This document shows positions 50,034 to 58,672 of a DNA stretch of 64,000 nt, piece after piece (the stretch's first letter is position 1; each line of letters begins with the position of its first letter). The notes below the pieces were generated by a model, which worked only from the letters and a program-made list of their open reading frames with translations, searched no databases and had not been told where the DNA came from. Source of the DNA: Candidatus Microsaccharimonas sossegonensis. GTDB lineage: Bacteria; Patescibacteriota; Saccharimonadia; Saccharimonadales; Saccharimonadaceae. Both the position numbers and the translations under genes were made by a program. The stretch spans positions 541,453 to 605,452 of the forward strand of contig SCKX01000001.1 of NCBI GenBank assembly GCA_004100325.1, written 5' to 3'.

Positions 50034-50704
50034 AACAATTTCGCTCGCTCGTCTTTATAAGCACGGGGCAACATTTGTCGTGGTTCCCAGTTTTTGATGA
50101 GTGTATCAAGATCAGTATGAGTCGCATATTTTCCGCTCAGGTTTTCGTAGCTGCCGCGGACTTCACCGGTGTGCATAAAAACAACTTGGGCAATACGCTC
50201 GCCCACCGGAATAACAATACTATGACGCTGGTTCAAGTTATAGACCTCCAATGTCCAGCGGTTTACGTAGCCGGGATCGCCCCAACCGGCATCGAAACAC
50301 ACGGCAACGCCGTTACGTCCCCAGGTGCTACGGGACTGCATGCTGGTGGTGCCAGGGGGGAGAATGCCAATGAATTCGTTGGTGTGCGCCAGAATACGTT
50401 CTCCTGGTTCAAGGACGATGACCGGATGGTCTTTCGGAATGTTGGTCAGCGGTTGATTGCCCGTCTGTTTGCACCACTCGGCGTGGGTAATGGCTTTTTG
50501 TGGCTCACCAAAATAACGGTCAACTTCAATTTTATCAAAGGGATTGTAAACGGTCTGCGGACTTTTACGGTCGGTGCGGTAAAACCATTCGCCCACTGTC
50601 ACATCAACACTGCTGCCATTAATATGTTCCGGTCGGAAGGGATGGAAAATAATGTGTCCGTCCTTAATTGCATTTTCAATTTCTATATTGCTATAGACTC
50701 CCAT
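50030..50704 (-). CDS. dcd: dCTP deaminase / dUTPase-like
   Basis: 224 residues of the trimeric dUTPase-like fold. SSVDVTVGEWFYR at the N-terminus, ILAHTNEFIGILPPGTTSMQSRSTWGRNGVAVCFDAGWGDPGYVNRWTLEVYN carries the substrate site (SxSSxxR-type, DPGYxxxxTLE with the catalytic Glu), then VIPVGERIAQVVF. Makes dUTP from dCTP, or dUMP if bifunctional, feeding ThyX. It is a little longer than E. coli Dcd (193). Confidence 0.85.
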   Translation of the reverse strand: MGVYSNIEIENAIKDGHIIFHPFRPEHINGSSVDVTVGEWFYRTDRKSPQTVYNPFDKIEVDRYFGEPQKAITHAEWCKQTGNQPLTNIPKDHPVIVLEPGERILAHTNEFIGILPPGTTSMQSRSTWGRNGVAVCFDAGWGDPGYVNRWTLEVYNLNQRHSIVIPVGERIAQVVFMHTGEVRGSYENLSGKYATHTDLDTLIKNWEPRQMLPRAYKDERAKLL

Positions 50705-50782
50705 ATCTGTATTTCCCCTGTTTTCACAATTGTACCATGAGTGCCTTCAGATAAAAGCGTATATGAAATAAAAAAAACCTTA

Positions 50783-50825
50783 GTGGGTCGATCGCACGAA
50801 CTCTTTCATTCGTTGATCGACCCAC
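50783..50825 (-). terminator. Terminator of thyX
   Basis: GTGGGTCGATC/GATCGACCCAC, 11-bp perfect stem around an inner ACGAA/TTCGT hairpin; on the minus strand it is followed by TAAGG and eight T. Confidence 0.85.
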
Positions 50826-50831
50826 CGAAGT

Positions 50832-51905
50832 TCATACGGCGCGTAGCTTACCGAAGTTATGCTCCGAAGGCACGAACTTTCGGTGCTGCCGCCAGCCCTT
50901 GAAGTTCCCGCTGTACTTTGAAGCAGCGATCTTCTCGCGGGCTACCAGCTTTGAGATCACTCCCCTTTTAGATTGTTCTAACGAGAATAGTCGCTGCATA
51001 TCGATGTAGTCCCACTCGCGACGCTCAAAGGGGGTCGCTTGGTGTTCGAGTGGTGACATGTGTCCACCGCTGCGCAGGCTGTCGTAGCGTTCGAATTCCT
51101 TTTCGGGATTCTTGATGTTCTGACGTCCGTAGCTGGCTGCTGCGGCACGTGCACTTGACGAGCGAATGCCATCATCGACATTGTTGAACTCGTCGGTATC
51201 GACGTACGGCAGATGCCACTCGCCGTACTGCACCTGCTTCGGTGCCGAATCTTTATGCACCTGACTAAGGAGTCGAGCGATTGTTGCAATCTCACTCTGC
51301 GCTTCGGGATGGTCGCGCAAGGCGTAGAAGTTGTCAAACTCCGTTCCTGTCAGTACGATCGTGTGCCACATGTATGCCTCGAGTCCACGACCAGCGAGTT
51401 GCTTGTGGACGTTGAGGAGATCGGTGTCTGCCAGATCGACTGTGTCGGTGCTCTTCGGAAGCAGCGACCTGATCTTGTTAAAATCTCTCAGCAGAATATC
51501 ACCGCTTACGTATTCGCGGCTGGACTCGTATTCAAGCACGCTTTCTGCGCGCTCGGGTCCGAGGATGAGCTCGAGGACGGTCGTCACCGCTCTATCCCTT
51601 CCGCGCAGCCACACCTTGACGGCTTGGTCGTGCTTGAGACCCGACAGGTGGTTGTACGCTTGCATACCAGGCTGGTTCACGCCGAATTTCTCTGGGATGA
51701 ACGGGTTGGTAAGCAGGTTGTAGAGCTGAGTTGCGATAGGGATTGCTCGCGTGCTGGCAGAGTTCCTGCTGAACACGCGGTGTGTCATCATCTCGCTGTG
51801 AACGATGCGCGGATATGTCGCCTCGAACGTCGTCAGTCGTATTCCATCAGGGCTGATGGAATCGGCTTTGATTTGGGCTAGGAAAGCCAAATTTATCACC
51901 TCCAT
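50832..51905 (-). CDS. thyX: Flavin-dependent thymidylate synthase ThyX, long form
   Basis: 357 residues as tracked. THRVFSRNSASTRAIPI is the ThyX motif (RHRxxSxNxxSxR with a Thr in place of the first Arg). SGGHMSPLEHQATPF and NFKGWRQHRK complete the active site. It makes dTMP from dUMP using FAD, NADPH and methylenetetrahydrofolate. It is longer than typical ThyX (about 220-250). The sequence GGAGGTGAT, a perfect anti-SD complement, lies inside the first codons and eight bases before a TTG at 51890, so translation may start there (352 residues). GC content is higher than that of flanking genes. Confidence 0.9.
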   Translation of the reverse strand: MEVINLAFLAQIKADSISPDGIRLTTFEATYPRIVHSEMMTHRVFSRNSASTRAIPIATQLYNLLTNPFIPEKFGVNQPGMQAYNHLSGLKHDQAVKVWLRGRDRAVTTVLELILGPERAESVLEYESSREYVSGDILLRDFNKIRSLLPKSTDTVDLADTDLLNVHKQLAGRGLEAYMWHTIVLTGTEFDNFYALRDHPEAQSEIATIARLLSQVHKDSAPKQVQYGEWHLPYVDTDEFNNVDDGIRSSSARAAAASYGRQNIKNPEKEFERYDSLRSGGHMSPLEHQATPFERREWDYIDMQRLFSLEQSKRGVISKLVAREKIAASKYSGNFKGWRQHRKFVPSEHNFGKLRAV

Positions 51906-52082
51906 GTAACAAGGGCATGAAATCGAAATGTTCTACCCACCTCGTACAACTATAACACGTTCTTAAGCCCATTTTAGGGGTTTACGTCCATACCCTTTAT
52001 GCTATAATGTAGCTAAGCGACGTTATTCACCAAACAAAAACGCACGTATTAGGATAAATCAAACAAAGCTCAGGAGCAGTCT

Positions 52083-52880
52083 ATGAATCAGGTATCACCC
52101 GAAACAAACGTTAGTTCTCGGGAGGATACTTTGCTCGAAAATACAGGCATGAATCCTACTGTTGAACCAGATTTAACAAATCCTACCATTTTTCCTAGCT
52201 CGGATCAGGCAGAATATATAGCATTACCAGACCCAGAGTTTGTGGCACCGTACCTATCGGAAGAAGCCGAACTGGGTGTTCTTTTAGGTCGCCAAGCAGC
52301 GAACCTTGCTGTTGCAATAGGTGTATCGACTAATCAGGAGGTTCAAGTGCGCGAAGTGAACCGCTTTCTCAACGCTACTGGCTATGACACAAATGCTTCT
52401 CCAGCAGAACTTGCCGCTCAACAATCTTTTGTTCGCGATATCATCAGTCAAATCGAAGGTCACGTCCGGACGGAAACAGCCGCCGCATTAATTGCACAAA
52501 ATAAGGCACTCCGAACACAACTTGCGGACATTAAAGCTGCACTAATGGAACAGCCAGCTGATATACTGATCGAAATGGCACCTTTATTAGAACAACCAAA
52601 GCACATTGAACCAAATGTTGATGAATTCGTCAGCGAAATTCAGGAGACGCTACAGACTAGTGAGACACCGCATAATGTTCCCACAACCGACGAACTTGAA
52701 ACTGCTTTTTTATCTGAAACCAGTGAGGCAATGAGCCCAGCCCGTGGTATTTCTATTCGCGAAATCAGTCGCAAGGCTTTGAGTGCAACGGTTCGATTCT
52801 TTACTCCACCAATAGAACATGCGATGACAACCGGTAACTCGTTGATCGACGTTGAACTTGAAAGTATTGGTCAAAAATAA
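52083..52880 (+). CDS. Hypothetical protein, 265 aa, acidic
   Basis: Acidic, low-aromatic, largely helical protein; the centre (ETAAALIAQNKALRTQLADIKAALME) looks like a coiled coil. No signal peptide or membrane helix. CAGGAG lies six bases before the ATG, and TTTACG-16-TATAAT lies about 70 bp upstream. Thr/Ser/Glu-rich tails suggest a disordered surface. Function unknown; downstream terminator at 52888. Confidence 0.75.
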   Translation: MNQVSPETNVSSREDTLLENTGMNPTVEPDLTNPTIFPSSDQAEYIALPDPEFVAPYLSEEAELGVLLGRQAANLAVAIGVSTNQEVQVREVNRFLNATGYDTNASPAELAAQQSFVRDIISQIEGHVRTETAAALIAQNKALRTQLADIKAALMEQPADILIEMAPLLEQPKHIEPNVDEFVSEIQETLQTSETPHNVPTTDELETAFLSETSEAMSPARGISIREISRKALSATVRFFTPPIEHAMTTGNSLIDVELESIGQK

Positions 52881-52887
52881 ATCAAAC

Positions 52888-52936
52888 ACTCCGCTATTTT
52901 GGGCGACTCTCGTCGAACATTCTGCGGAGTTTTTGC
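52888..52936. terminator. Terminator between convergent genes
   Basis: ACTCCGC/GCGGAGT stem enclosing a CGAC/GTCG hairpin, followed by TTTTTG; between the 265-aa gene and rplA. Confidence 0.7.
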
Positions 52937-52951
52937 TTTGCAAACTAGTGG

Positions 52952-53986
52952 CTAGTTAATAAAATTTTCAACCTTGATGCTCGGGCCTTGGGTGGTGCTC
53001 AGACTAATGGACGTTACGAACGAACCCTTGAGACTGGTTGGTTTTTGACTCATCAAGCTGTCAAAAAAGCTTTTGGCGTTTTGGTGTAGTTTTTCAGCAC
53101 CGAAACTGACCTTGCCGATACTAAGGTGAACGATAGCTTGTTTATCGACGCGGTGTTCAACCTTACCGGTCTTAGCTTCTGAAACCGCTTTTGCGACGTC
53201 TGTTGCCACTGAACCACTTTTAGGATTAGGCATCAGACCGCGTGGGCCAAGTAACCTGGCATACTTACCAAGCCGAGGCATGTACTGTGGCGTTGCAATC
53301 AGGATGTCGAAGTCAATGGTTTCTTTATCAAGTTGTGCGAGGAAGGTTTCGTCACCGACTATATCGGCACCAGCTTTGGTCGCGCTCGCGTGGTCAGCTT
53401 CTGGAGCGAATACAGCAACCCGAATCGTCTTACCGGTTCCGTGTGGTAGGCTGACAGTCGCACGTATGTTTTGGTCGGCTTGACGAGGATCAACACCGAG
53501 TCGAACATGGACTTCAATCGATGCGTCGAATTTGCTTGGGCTGGTCTTAGTAGCCAGTTCAACCGCCTCGGTGAGAGCGTATGCTTTTCCTTTTTCGATC
53601 AGCTTAGCAACTGCTTGGTATTTTTTGCCGCGTCGTTCGAGGAGCGGACGCGTGATCGGTTTTGGACCTTTTTTGACAGAGGCTGGCTCGCCGTCAGCTG
53701 AAGCAGTGTTACCCGCAGCTTTACGGGCGTCTTTTTCTCCTTTTGCTTTTGCTTCGGCGAGCGCTTTTGCTGAGCGCTTGCCGGCTTTCGCCAGTTTCGG
53801 TTCGTCACTTGTTTCTGCAACTGATTCGCTAGCAACTACCTCCGTGGGCGCGACAGCAGGTTCAGATGTCACGGGTTTGTCTTGGGCATCAGCGATCGCA
53901 GCTTCGATTTGCGCAATGGTGTTCTTTTCAGAGACATCGAGCCCGAGTGTTTTTGCTTCTTCTAGTAAGTTGGCTTTTTTGGCCAT
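52952..53986 (-). CDS. rplA: Ribosomal protein uL1 with N-terminal extension
   Basis: 344 residues from MAKKANLLEEAK. The L1 core starts at about residue 120 (RRGKKYQAVAKLIEKGKAYALTEAVELA) and contains the signature GPRGLMPNPKSGSVATDVAKAVSEAKTGKVEHRVDK. The first about 115 residues are extra: a helix-extension-helix segment LLEEAKTLGLDVSEKNTIAQIEAAI like SAP/Rho-N domains, then an Ala/Lys-rich linker. L1 normally has about 230 residues. Not adjacent to rplK, from which three plus-strand genes separate it. Confidence 0.95.
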   Translation of the reverse strand: MAKKANLLEEAKTLGLDVSEKNTIAQIEAAIADAQDKPVTSEPAVAPTEVVASESVAETSDEPKLAKAGKRSAKALAEAKAKGEKDARKAAGNTASADGEPASVKKGPKPITRPLLERRGKKYQAVAKLIEKGKAYALTEAVELATKTSPSKFDASIEVHVRLGVDPRQADQNIRATVSLPHGTGKTIRVAVFAPEADHASATKAGADIVGDETFLAQLDKETIDFDILIATPQYMPRLGKYARLLGPRGLMPNPKSGSVATDVAKAVSEAKTGKVEHRVDKQAIVHLSIGKVSFGAEKLHQNAKSFFDSLMSQKPTSLKGSFVTSISLSTTQGPSIKVENFIN

Positions 53987-54013
53987 AGGTGGTAACCCTT
54001 TCTGTGGTTTTAG

Positions 54014-54050
54014 CGACAATGAATCATTTTTTTAAGAATGATCAATTGTC
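54014..54050 (-). promoter_or_regulatory. Hairpin in the rplA leader
   Basis: GACAAT...ATTGTC with inner AATCATT/AATGAT forms an imperfect stem about 30 bp before the rplA start. L1 usually represses its own operon through its leader; this hairpin may be that site, which is inference. Confidence 0.35.
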
Positions 54051-54111
54051 TCCCAACATTGATTGTTATATGTTTATTATGACACAGACAATACATTTTT
54101 ACTAGGGTTGA

Positions 54112-54140
54112 TTGACAGCTATGACGCTCTCGCTTATCCT
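54112..54140 (+). promoter_or_regulatory. Promoter of FAD-linked oxidase paralog 2
   Basis: TTGACA (54112-54117) and TATCCT (54135-54140), 17-bp spacing; the ATG at 54149 falls at the expected transcription start. Confidence 0.6.
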
Positions 54141-54148
54141 AAATGCAT

Positions 54149-55807
54149 ATGGATACTATAAAAAACAGCTTGAAAGAGCATGGGTTTAATGGTGACCTTG
54201 ACGATTCTGCCGAAGCACTAACATTTTACTCACATGACGCATCAATGTTCGAACTGATGCCAAAACTTGTTCTCAAACCAAAAAATACCAAAGATGTTGA
54301 AACGGCTGTTAAGGTTATCGCAGAAGAGAAGCAAAACAACCCGGACCTTTCACTCACCGCTCGTAGCGCAGGCACTGACATGTCTGGAGCGGCGATTAAT
54401 GAATCAATTATTGTTGACTTCCAAACCTATTTTCGTAAGATTATATCCGTCGAGAATGATCGCGCGGTGACCCAGCCTGGTGTGTTTTTCCGTGACTTCG
54501 ACGCGGCAACTGGCGACTACCTCCTGCCAAGCTACCCAGCTAGCCGTGACCTCGCCTCTGTTGGTGGCATGATTAACAATAATTCTGGTGGCGAAAAATC
54601 GTTAGAGTTTGGAAAGACGGAATTATATGTTCCGGAACTAAAGTTCGTCTTTTCTGACGGTATCGAACGCGTTGTGAGGCCACTTAGTAAAGCCGAGCTT
54701 GATCAGAAAATGGCGCAAGACGACTTTGAAGGCAAAGTGTACAAAGAACTGTTCGAACTCATCGACGGCAACTATGAAAAAATCAAAGCCGCCAAGCCGC
54801 ATGTCAGTAAAAACTCGACTGGCTATAACCTTTGGAATGTTTGGGACCGTGAAACTAGCATCTTTGACATGACACAGATGATTATTGGGGCGCAGGGAAC
54901 CCTAGGATTTGTCACTGAAGGCACCTTCAAGCTTGTACCGCGTCCAAAGCACTCCGGTCTACTCGTCTTGTTCATGCACGAGATTGATGACCTTGGTGAA
55001 CTCATAAAAACGGTCATGACGCACAAACCGGCAACTTTTGAAGGTTTCGACGACCAGACGTTGCTGTTGAGCATGAAATTCATGCCAAGCTTTTTAAAGA
55101 TTTTAGGACCAGTCCGCTTCATTCACCTGCTGATCACACTAATTCCTGATGGGTTCCAATTGCTCCGCGGTATTCCAAAACTTGTTTTGATGGTTGAATT
55201 TACCGGTGAAACTGAGGATGAAGTCCGTTCAAAGATCACTATGCTCCATAAAGATTTGAGTAAGTACCGTGCTCGCTACGAAATTAATGGCTTTGAAGAA
55301 GATCCAACTGAAGGAAAAAGTGAAAAGTTTTGGATTATGCGCCGATACAGCTTCCAGTTGCTGCGCAGCAAAGTTAAAGACAAGCACACCGCGCCGTTTA
55401 TTGATGATCTGATCGTCAATCCAGAACATTTACCAGAATTCCTGCCGCAGATTCGTAACATCATCAAGAAGTACAAGTTGTTCGCGACGATTGCTGGGCA
55501 CATGGGCGATGGGAACTTCCATATCATCCCATTGATGAAGCTGGAGGATCCAAATGACCGCGCGAAACTACTACCTGCCATGAAAGAAGTGAATGAGCTG
55601 GTGTTGAAATATAAGGGATCTCTTTCTGGTGAGCACAACGACGGACTGGTACGTGGCCCGTGGCTAGAACAGATGTACGGCAAAGAAATCGTTGATTTGT
55701 TCCGAGCTGCCAAAGATATCTTCGACCCGCAGCACATCTTTAACCCCCACAAGAAAGCAAATGCTGAGTGGGGCTACTCGTTCTCGCATATTCGGGAGAA
55801 GTTCTAA
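54149..55807 (+). CDS. FAD-linked oxidase, GlcD/D-lactate dehydrogenase type (paralog 2)
   Basis: 552 residues. Same architecture as the protein at 34067: LTARSAGTDMSGAAINESII, SVGGMINNNSGGEKSLEFG, IAGHMGDGNFHIIPL, GEHNDGLVRGPWL, FDPQHIFNPHKK. The two share long identical stretches across their length. The start at 54149 follows from the promoter; the track's ATG is two codons earlier. No regulator is adjacent here, unlike paralog 1, which has an HxlR gene. Confidence 0.88.
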   Translation: MDTIKNSLKEHGFNGDLDDSAEALTFYSHDASMFELMPKLVLKPKNTKDVETAVKVIAEEKQNNPDLSLTARSAGTDMSGAAINESIIVDFQTYFRKIISVENDRAVTQPGVFFRDFDAATGDYLLPSYPASRDLASVGGMINNNSGGEKSLEFGKTELYVPELKFVFSDGIERVVRPLSKAELDQKMAQDDFEGKVYKELFELIDGNYEKIKAAKPHVSKNSTGYNLWNVWDRETSIFDMTQMIIGAQGTLGFVTEGTFKLVPRPKHSGLLVLFMHEIDDLGELIKTVMTHKPATFEGFDDQTLLLSMKFMPSFLKILGPVRFIHLLITLIPDGFQLLRGIPKLVLMVEFTGETEDEVRSKITMLHKDLSKYRARYEINGFEEDPTEGKSEKFWIMRRYSFQLLRSKVKDKHTAPFIDDLIVNPEHLPEFLPQIRNIIKKYKLFATIAGHMGDGNFHIIPLMKLEDPNDRAKLLPAMKEVNELVLKYKGSLSGEHNDGLVRGPWLEQMYGKEIVDLFRAAKDIFDPQHIFNPHKKANAEWGYSFSHIREKF

Positions 55808-55818
55808 AAGTTACTATC

Positions 55819-56598
55819 ATGTCGATTCGATCCATTTTGTTTAGGAAACATTATCTAGTGAAGCGAACGAAACATAAAGACGAAAAATTGGTTCATGACA
55901 CGCCGGTTTCTTTTTTAACGCCACTTCCACAGATGAATCCACTCATCTCTATCAATGAACAATCACATGCACCTATCATCTATGGTGACAGGCCCGCGAT
56001 GGCAGAATTTAATGTCGATCATGCGTTAAGACAGTTAGATAACGAACATTACGTCGTTTTCCGAGATCTCATCATTCCTTCTGGAGTAAAAAGTTTACCG
56101 CTTACTCAAATAGATCATGTAGTCATCTCTATTTACGGTATATTTTGTATCGAGACAAAATCAAACAACGGAAGTGTGTATGGATTCACGACAAGTGAAC
56201 ACTGGAAACAATATCTAGGCAGGCAGCAATATGGCATGTATAATCCTTACCGACAAAATGAATACCATGCGAAGTCATTAGAAAATCTTTTGCACGGAAT
56301 GATAAAAGCACCAATACATTCTTATATTGCTTTCCCGAATGCATATAAGGTTATTGTTGATGGTAAACTCTGCGATATGTCCATTCACGGCATTATGAAT
56401 AAAATCAACCAACATACTCGACCAGTTTATGATCTTTCGTCGGTAGAACGAATCGCTAAGACATTAGCTTATGCAGCGAGTAAACGTGAAGAGCTCAGAC
56501 CGTATCATATTGCAGAAGTGCGAAAGCATGTTGAATCAAAAATCTCTCACTCGCTTAAGGTTAACCATACAGTATCAAAATTTAAACTGCGTTCGTAG
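55819..56598 (+). CDS. NERD-domain (nuclease-related) protein
   Basis: 259 residues from MSIRSILFRKHYLV. The NERD region LRQLDNEHYVVFRDLIIPSGVKSLPLTQIDHVVISIYGIFCIETKSNNGSVYG holds the predicted nuclease residues (IDHVV...IETKSN, a PD-(D/E)XK variant). Likely processes DNA; role unknown. It starts 11 bp after the oxidase stop and may share its mRNA. Confidence 0.8.
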   Translation: MSIRSILFRKHYLVKRTKHKDEKLVHDTPVSFLTPLPQMNPLISINEQSHAPIIYGDRPAMAEFNVDHALRQLDNEHYVVFRDLIIPSGVKSLPLTQIDHVVISIYGIFCIETKSNNGSVYGFTTSEHWKQYLGRQQYGMYNPYRQNEYHAKSLENLLHGMIKAPIHSYIAFPNAYKVIVDGKLCDMSIHGIMNKINQHTRPVYDLSSVERIAKTLAYAASKREELRPYHIAEVRKHVESKISHSLKVNHTVSKFKLRS

Positions 56599-56624
56599 TA
56601 ACGTTATTTGCTATACTGTAACGT

Positions 56625-56999
56625 ATGAATGATAGTCAGCAACTGATTAAGAAGTACATGGATGATCGCAACTGGAATAATCTTCAGCCTGCAGACATTG
56701 CTAAGTCAATTATGATTGAAGGGGCTGAGCTACTCGAACTGTTTCAGTGGAAGAATTATACTGTTCAAGAAATTAATACTGATCCCTCATTAAAACTCAA
56801 TATGCAGAAAGAAATTGCTGACGTCGTTATTTATGCGATTGAATTAGCAGTTCACTTAGATATTGATATTACTGAGGCGGTGCAACTTAAAGTTGAACAC
56901 AATGTTAAGAAATACCCTGCTTCAAAGATGAAAGACGCTGCGACGAGCAACGAGTACTACATGAAGCAGAAAATGAAGTACCGTAAAGAAAGAAAATAA
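56625..56999 (+). CDS. MazG-type nucleotide pyrophosphohydrolase
   Basis: 124 residues. SIMIEGAELLELFQW and KEIADVVIYAIELAVHLDIDI form the ExxE/ExxD magnesium site of all-alpha NTP pyrophosphatases. Probably hydrolyses non-canonical or excess dNTPs. TATACT lies seven bases before the ATG, suggesting a leaderless start. Followed by a terminator. Confidence 0.85.
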   Translation: MNDSQQLIKKYMDDRNWNNLQPADIAKSIMIEGAELLELFQWKNYTVQEINTDPSLKLNMQKEIADVVIYAIELAVHLDIDITEAVQLKVEHNVKKYPASKMKDAATSNEYYMKQKMKYRKERK

Positions 57000-57041
57000 A
57001 AACATACTGCTATCGAGGTTATGTTTGTAATTTGTATGAAT

Positions 57042-57070
57042 AAAAAACCGCCTGTAACGGCGGTTTTATT
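57042..57070. terminator. Bidirectional terminator
   Basis: AAAACCGCC/GGCGGTTTT 9-bp stem, loop TGTAAC, flanked by A- and T-runs, between the mazG-like gene and rplK. Confidence 0.85.
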
Positions 57071-57083
57071 TTTAGCATTGATA

Positions 57084-57509
57084 TTACTCAGTCACTTCAA
57101 CACCCATAGATCGCGCTGTTCCGGCGATAACTTTTACGCGTCCATCAACGTCGATGGCGTTGAGTTGGTCTTTTTTGATTTCGGCAATTTCTTCGAGTTG
57201 AGCGCGCCTTATCTTACCAACTTTGTCGGTGTGAGGCTTGGCGCTTCCCTTTTGGATGCCGGCACGTTCGCGGATCATGTCATCAACTGGCTGGCCAAGT
57301 GACTTCCATGCGAATGTTCGGTCTTCAAATACTTGGATGTGAACGATAACGTCCTTACCCATCAGGTCTTTTGTTGCGTCGTTAAACGGGTTGATGAAAT
57401 CCATCATGTTCAGACCCCATTGACCGAGTGTTGAACCAACAGGAGGACCTGCCGTCGCACGACCAGCGGGAATACGAAGTTTCAAATTTCCAATAATTTT
57501 CTTTGCCAT
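57084..57509 (-). CDS. rplK: Ribosomal protein uL11
   Basis: 141 residues: KKIIGNLKLRIPAGRATAGPPVGSTLGQWGLNMMDFINPFNDAT is the L11 N-terminal domain; VKVIAGTARSMGVEVTE closes the RNA-binding domain. Part of the GTPase-associated centre. It is separated from nusG by 156 nt, which hold an ACTAAATAAA/TTTATTTAGT inverted repeat (57541-57601). Confidence 0.97.
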   Translation of the reverse strand: MAKKIIGNLKLRIPAGRATAGPPVGSTLGQWGLNMMDFINPFNDATKDLMGKDVIVHIQVFEDRTFAWKSLGQPVDDMIRERAGIQKGSAKPHTDKVGKIRRAQLEEIAEIKKDQLNAIDVDGRVKVIAGTARSMGVEVTE

Positions 57510-57665
57510 AACTTTTCTTTCATTGCTATTTCTAGCTTGTACTAAATAAATAATTGCGAAGCACTTTCTTGATGGTAAGACCGACGAAAGCTTTATTTAG
57601 TGCGTAACAGATTTATTTTAGCAGAAAATTGCTTTTTGTCTACCACAAGGAAACTATAGACGATG

Positions 57666-58211
57666 CTAAACTTTTTTAACCTGCAGCGCGTCAAGTTCGA
57701 CTGACGTGTCACGTCCAAACATGCTGACCATGACTTTGACTTTACCTTTTTGGTTATCAATTTCGCTGATTGCGCCGTCAAAGCCTTTGAAAGGACCATC
57801 GGTGATGCTGACCACTTCGCCTTCAGAGAAGTCGATGAAGTGCTTCGGATCTTCAACGCCCATACGCTTTTTGATTTTACGAATTTCGTCATCAGAGACA
57901 GGAGTCGGCTGCGTGCTCGTCCCCACAAATCCAGTCACTCCAGGTGTATTACGGACGATGTACCATGTTTCGTCGGTTAGTTTCATTTCAACCAAAGCGT
58001 AGCCTTGGAAGATTTTCTTTTCAACGACTTTTCGCTTACCATTCTTGATTTCAATTTGCTTTTCCTTTGGCACCATGACGTCAAATATCTTGTCAGCCAT
58101 ATCAACTGCGTTAATCCGTTGGTGAATACTGTCGGCTACTTTTTCTTCGTAGCCACTGTAGGTGTGGATTGCATACCATTGTCGTGATGAGTCATATCGA
58201 TTGTTTGCCAT
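57666..58211 (-). CDS. nusG: Transcription antitermination factor NusG
   Basis: 181 residues. NGN domain: QWYAIHTYSGYEEKVADSIHQRI and FQGYALVEMKLTDETWYIVRNTPGVTGFVG; KOW domain: FSEGEVVSITDGPFKGFDGAISEID. Couples RNA polymerase to translation. It is 14 bp downstream of secE. Confidence 0.97.
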   Translation of the reverse strand: MANNRYDSSRQWYAIHTYSGYEEKVADSIHQRINAVDMADKIFDVMVPKEKQIEIKNGKRKVVEKKIFQGYALVEMKLTDETWYIVRNTPGVTGFVGTSTQPTPVSDDEIRKIKKRMGVEDPKHFIDFSEGEVVSITDGPFKGFDGAISEIDNQKGKVKVMVSMFGRDTSVELDALQVKKV

Positions 58212-58225
58212 GTGAATAAAGTCCT

Positions 58226-58549
58226 TTACTTAAGAATTAATTGAAACAAGAATTTGAATAATAGGTCAAGCAGTACAATAAGCACAACAAAGAATGTGCT
58301 AAAAAGGATGACCGCGAAAGTTAGCCCCCAAGTCGCCCTTCGGGTTGGCCAACGCACCAGGCGCAGTTCGACCCAAGCGCCACGGAAGTATCCCCCAATA
58401 GCAAATACTGTCTTCGTAAAAGGGTTGGAAGGTTCTTTTCGTACCTTCACTTTATTTGAAGACTTCCTGGACATTTTTTTCGAATCTTTTTTAGGTGCAG
58501 TGGTTTTTGCACTGATTCGCGTCACGTTTTCACCAGATTTGCTAGCCAT
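58226..58549 (-). CDS. secE: Preprotein translocase subunit SecE
   Basis: 107 residues from MASKSGENVTR: a basic, disordered cytoplasmic N-terminus, the conserved amphipathic segment RGAWVELRLVRWPTRRATWG, and one transmembrane helix (TFAVILFSTFFVVLIVLLDLLF). First gene of the secE-nusG-rplK group. Confidence 0.93.
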   Translation of the reverse strand: MASKSGENVTRISAKTTAPKKDSKKMSRKSSNKVKVRKEPSNPFTKTVFAIGGYFRGAWVELRLVRWPTRRATWGLTFAVILFSTFFVVLIVLLDLLFKFLFQLILK

Positions 58550-58595
58550 TGCCCGCATTCCTACTTTCTTTTAGTCTGTTTGAGCCAATAAAAAT

Positions 58596-58613
58596 AGTCT
58601 GCTGTTGCAGACT
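58596..58613 (-). terminator. Hairpin at the expected start of the secE transcript
   Basis: AGTCTGC/GCAGACT 7-bp stem, followed on the minus strand by ATTTTTATT. It begins only a few bases after the predicted transcription start, so it may be an attenuator or a 5'-end stabiliser. Confidence 0.4.
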
Positions 58614-58622
58614 GTCAAGATC

Positions 58623-58651
58623 ATTGTAGCTTTTATTTCCCTTCTCGTCAA
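58623..58651 (-). promoter_or_regulatory. Promoter of secE-nusG-rplK
   Basis: Minus strand TTGACG (58646-58651) and TACAAT (58623-58628), 17-bp spacing. Confidence 0.65.
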
Positions 58652-58672
58652 GGGATGCTATGATGGAGGAAG

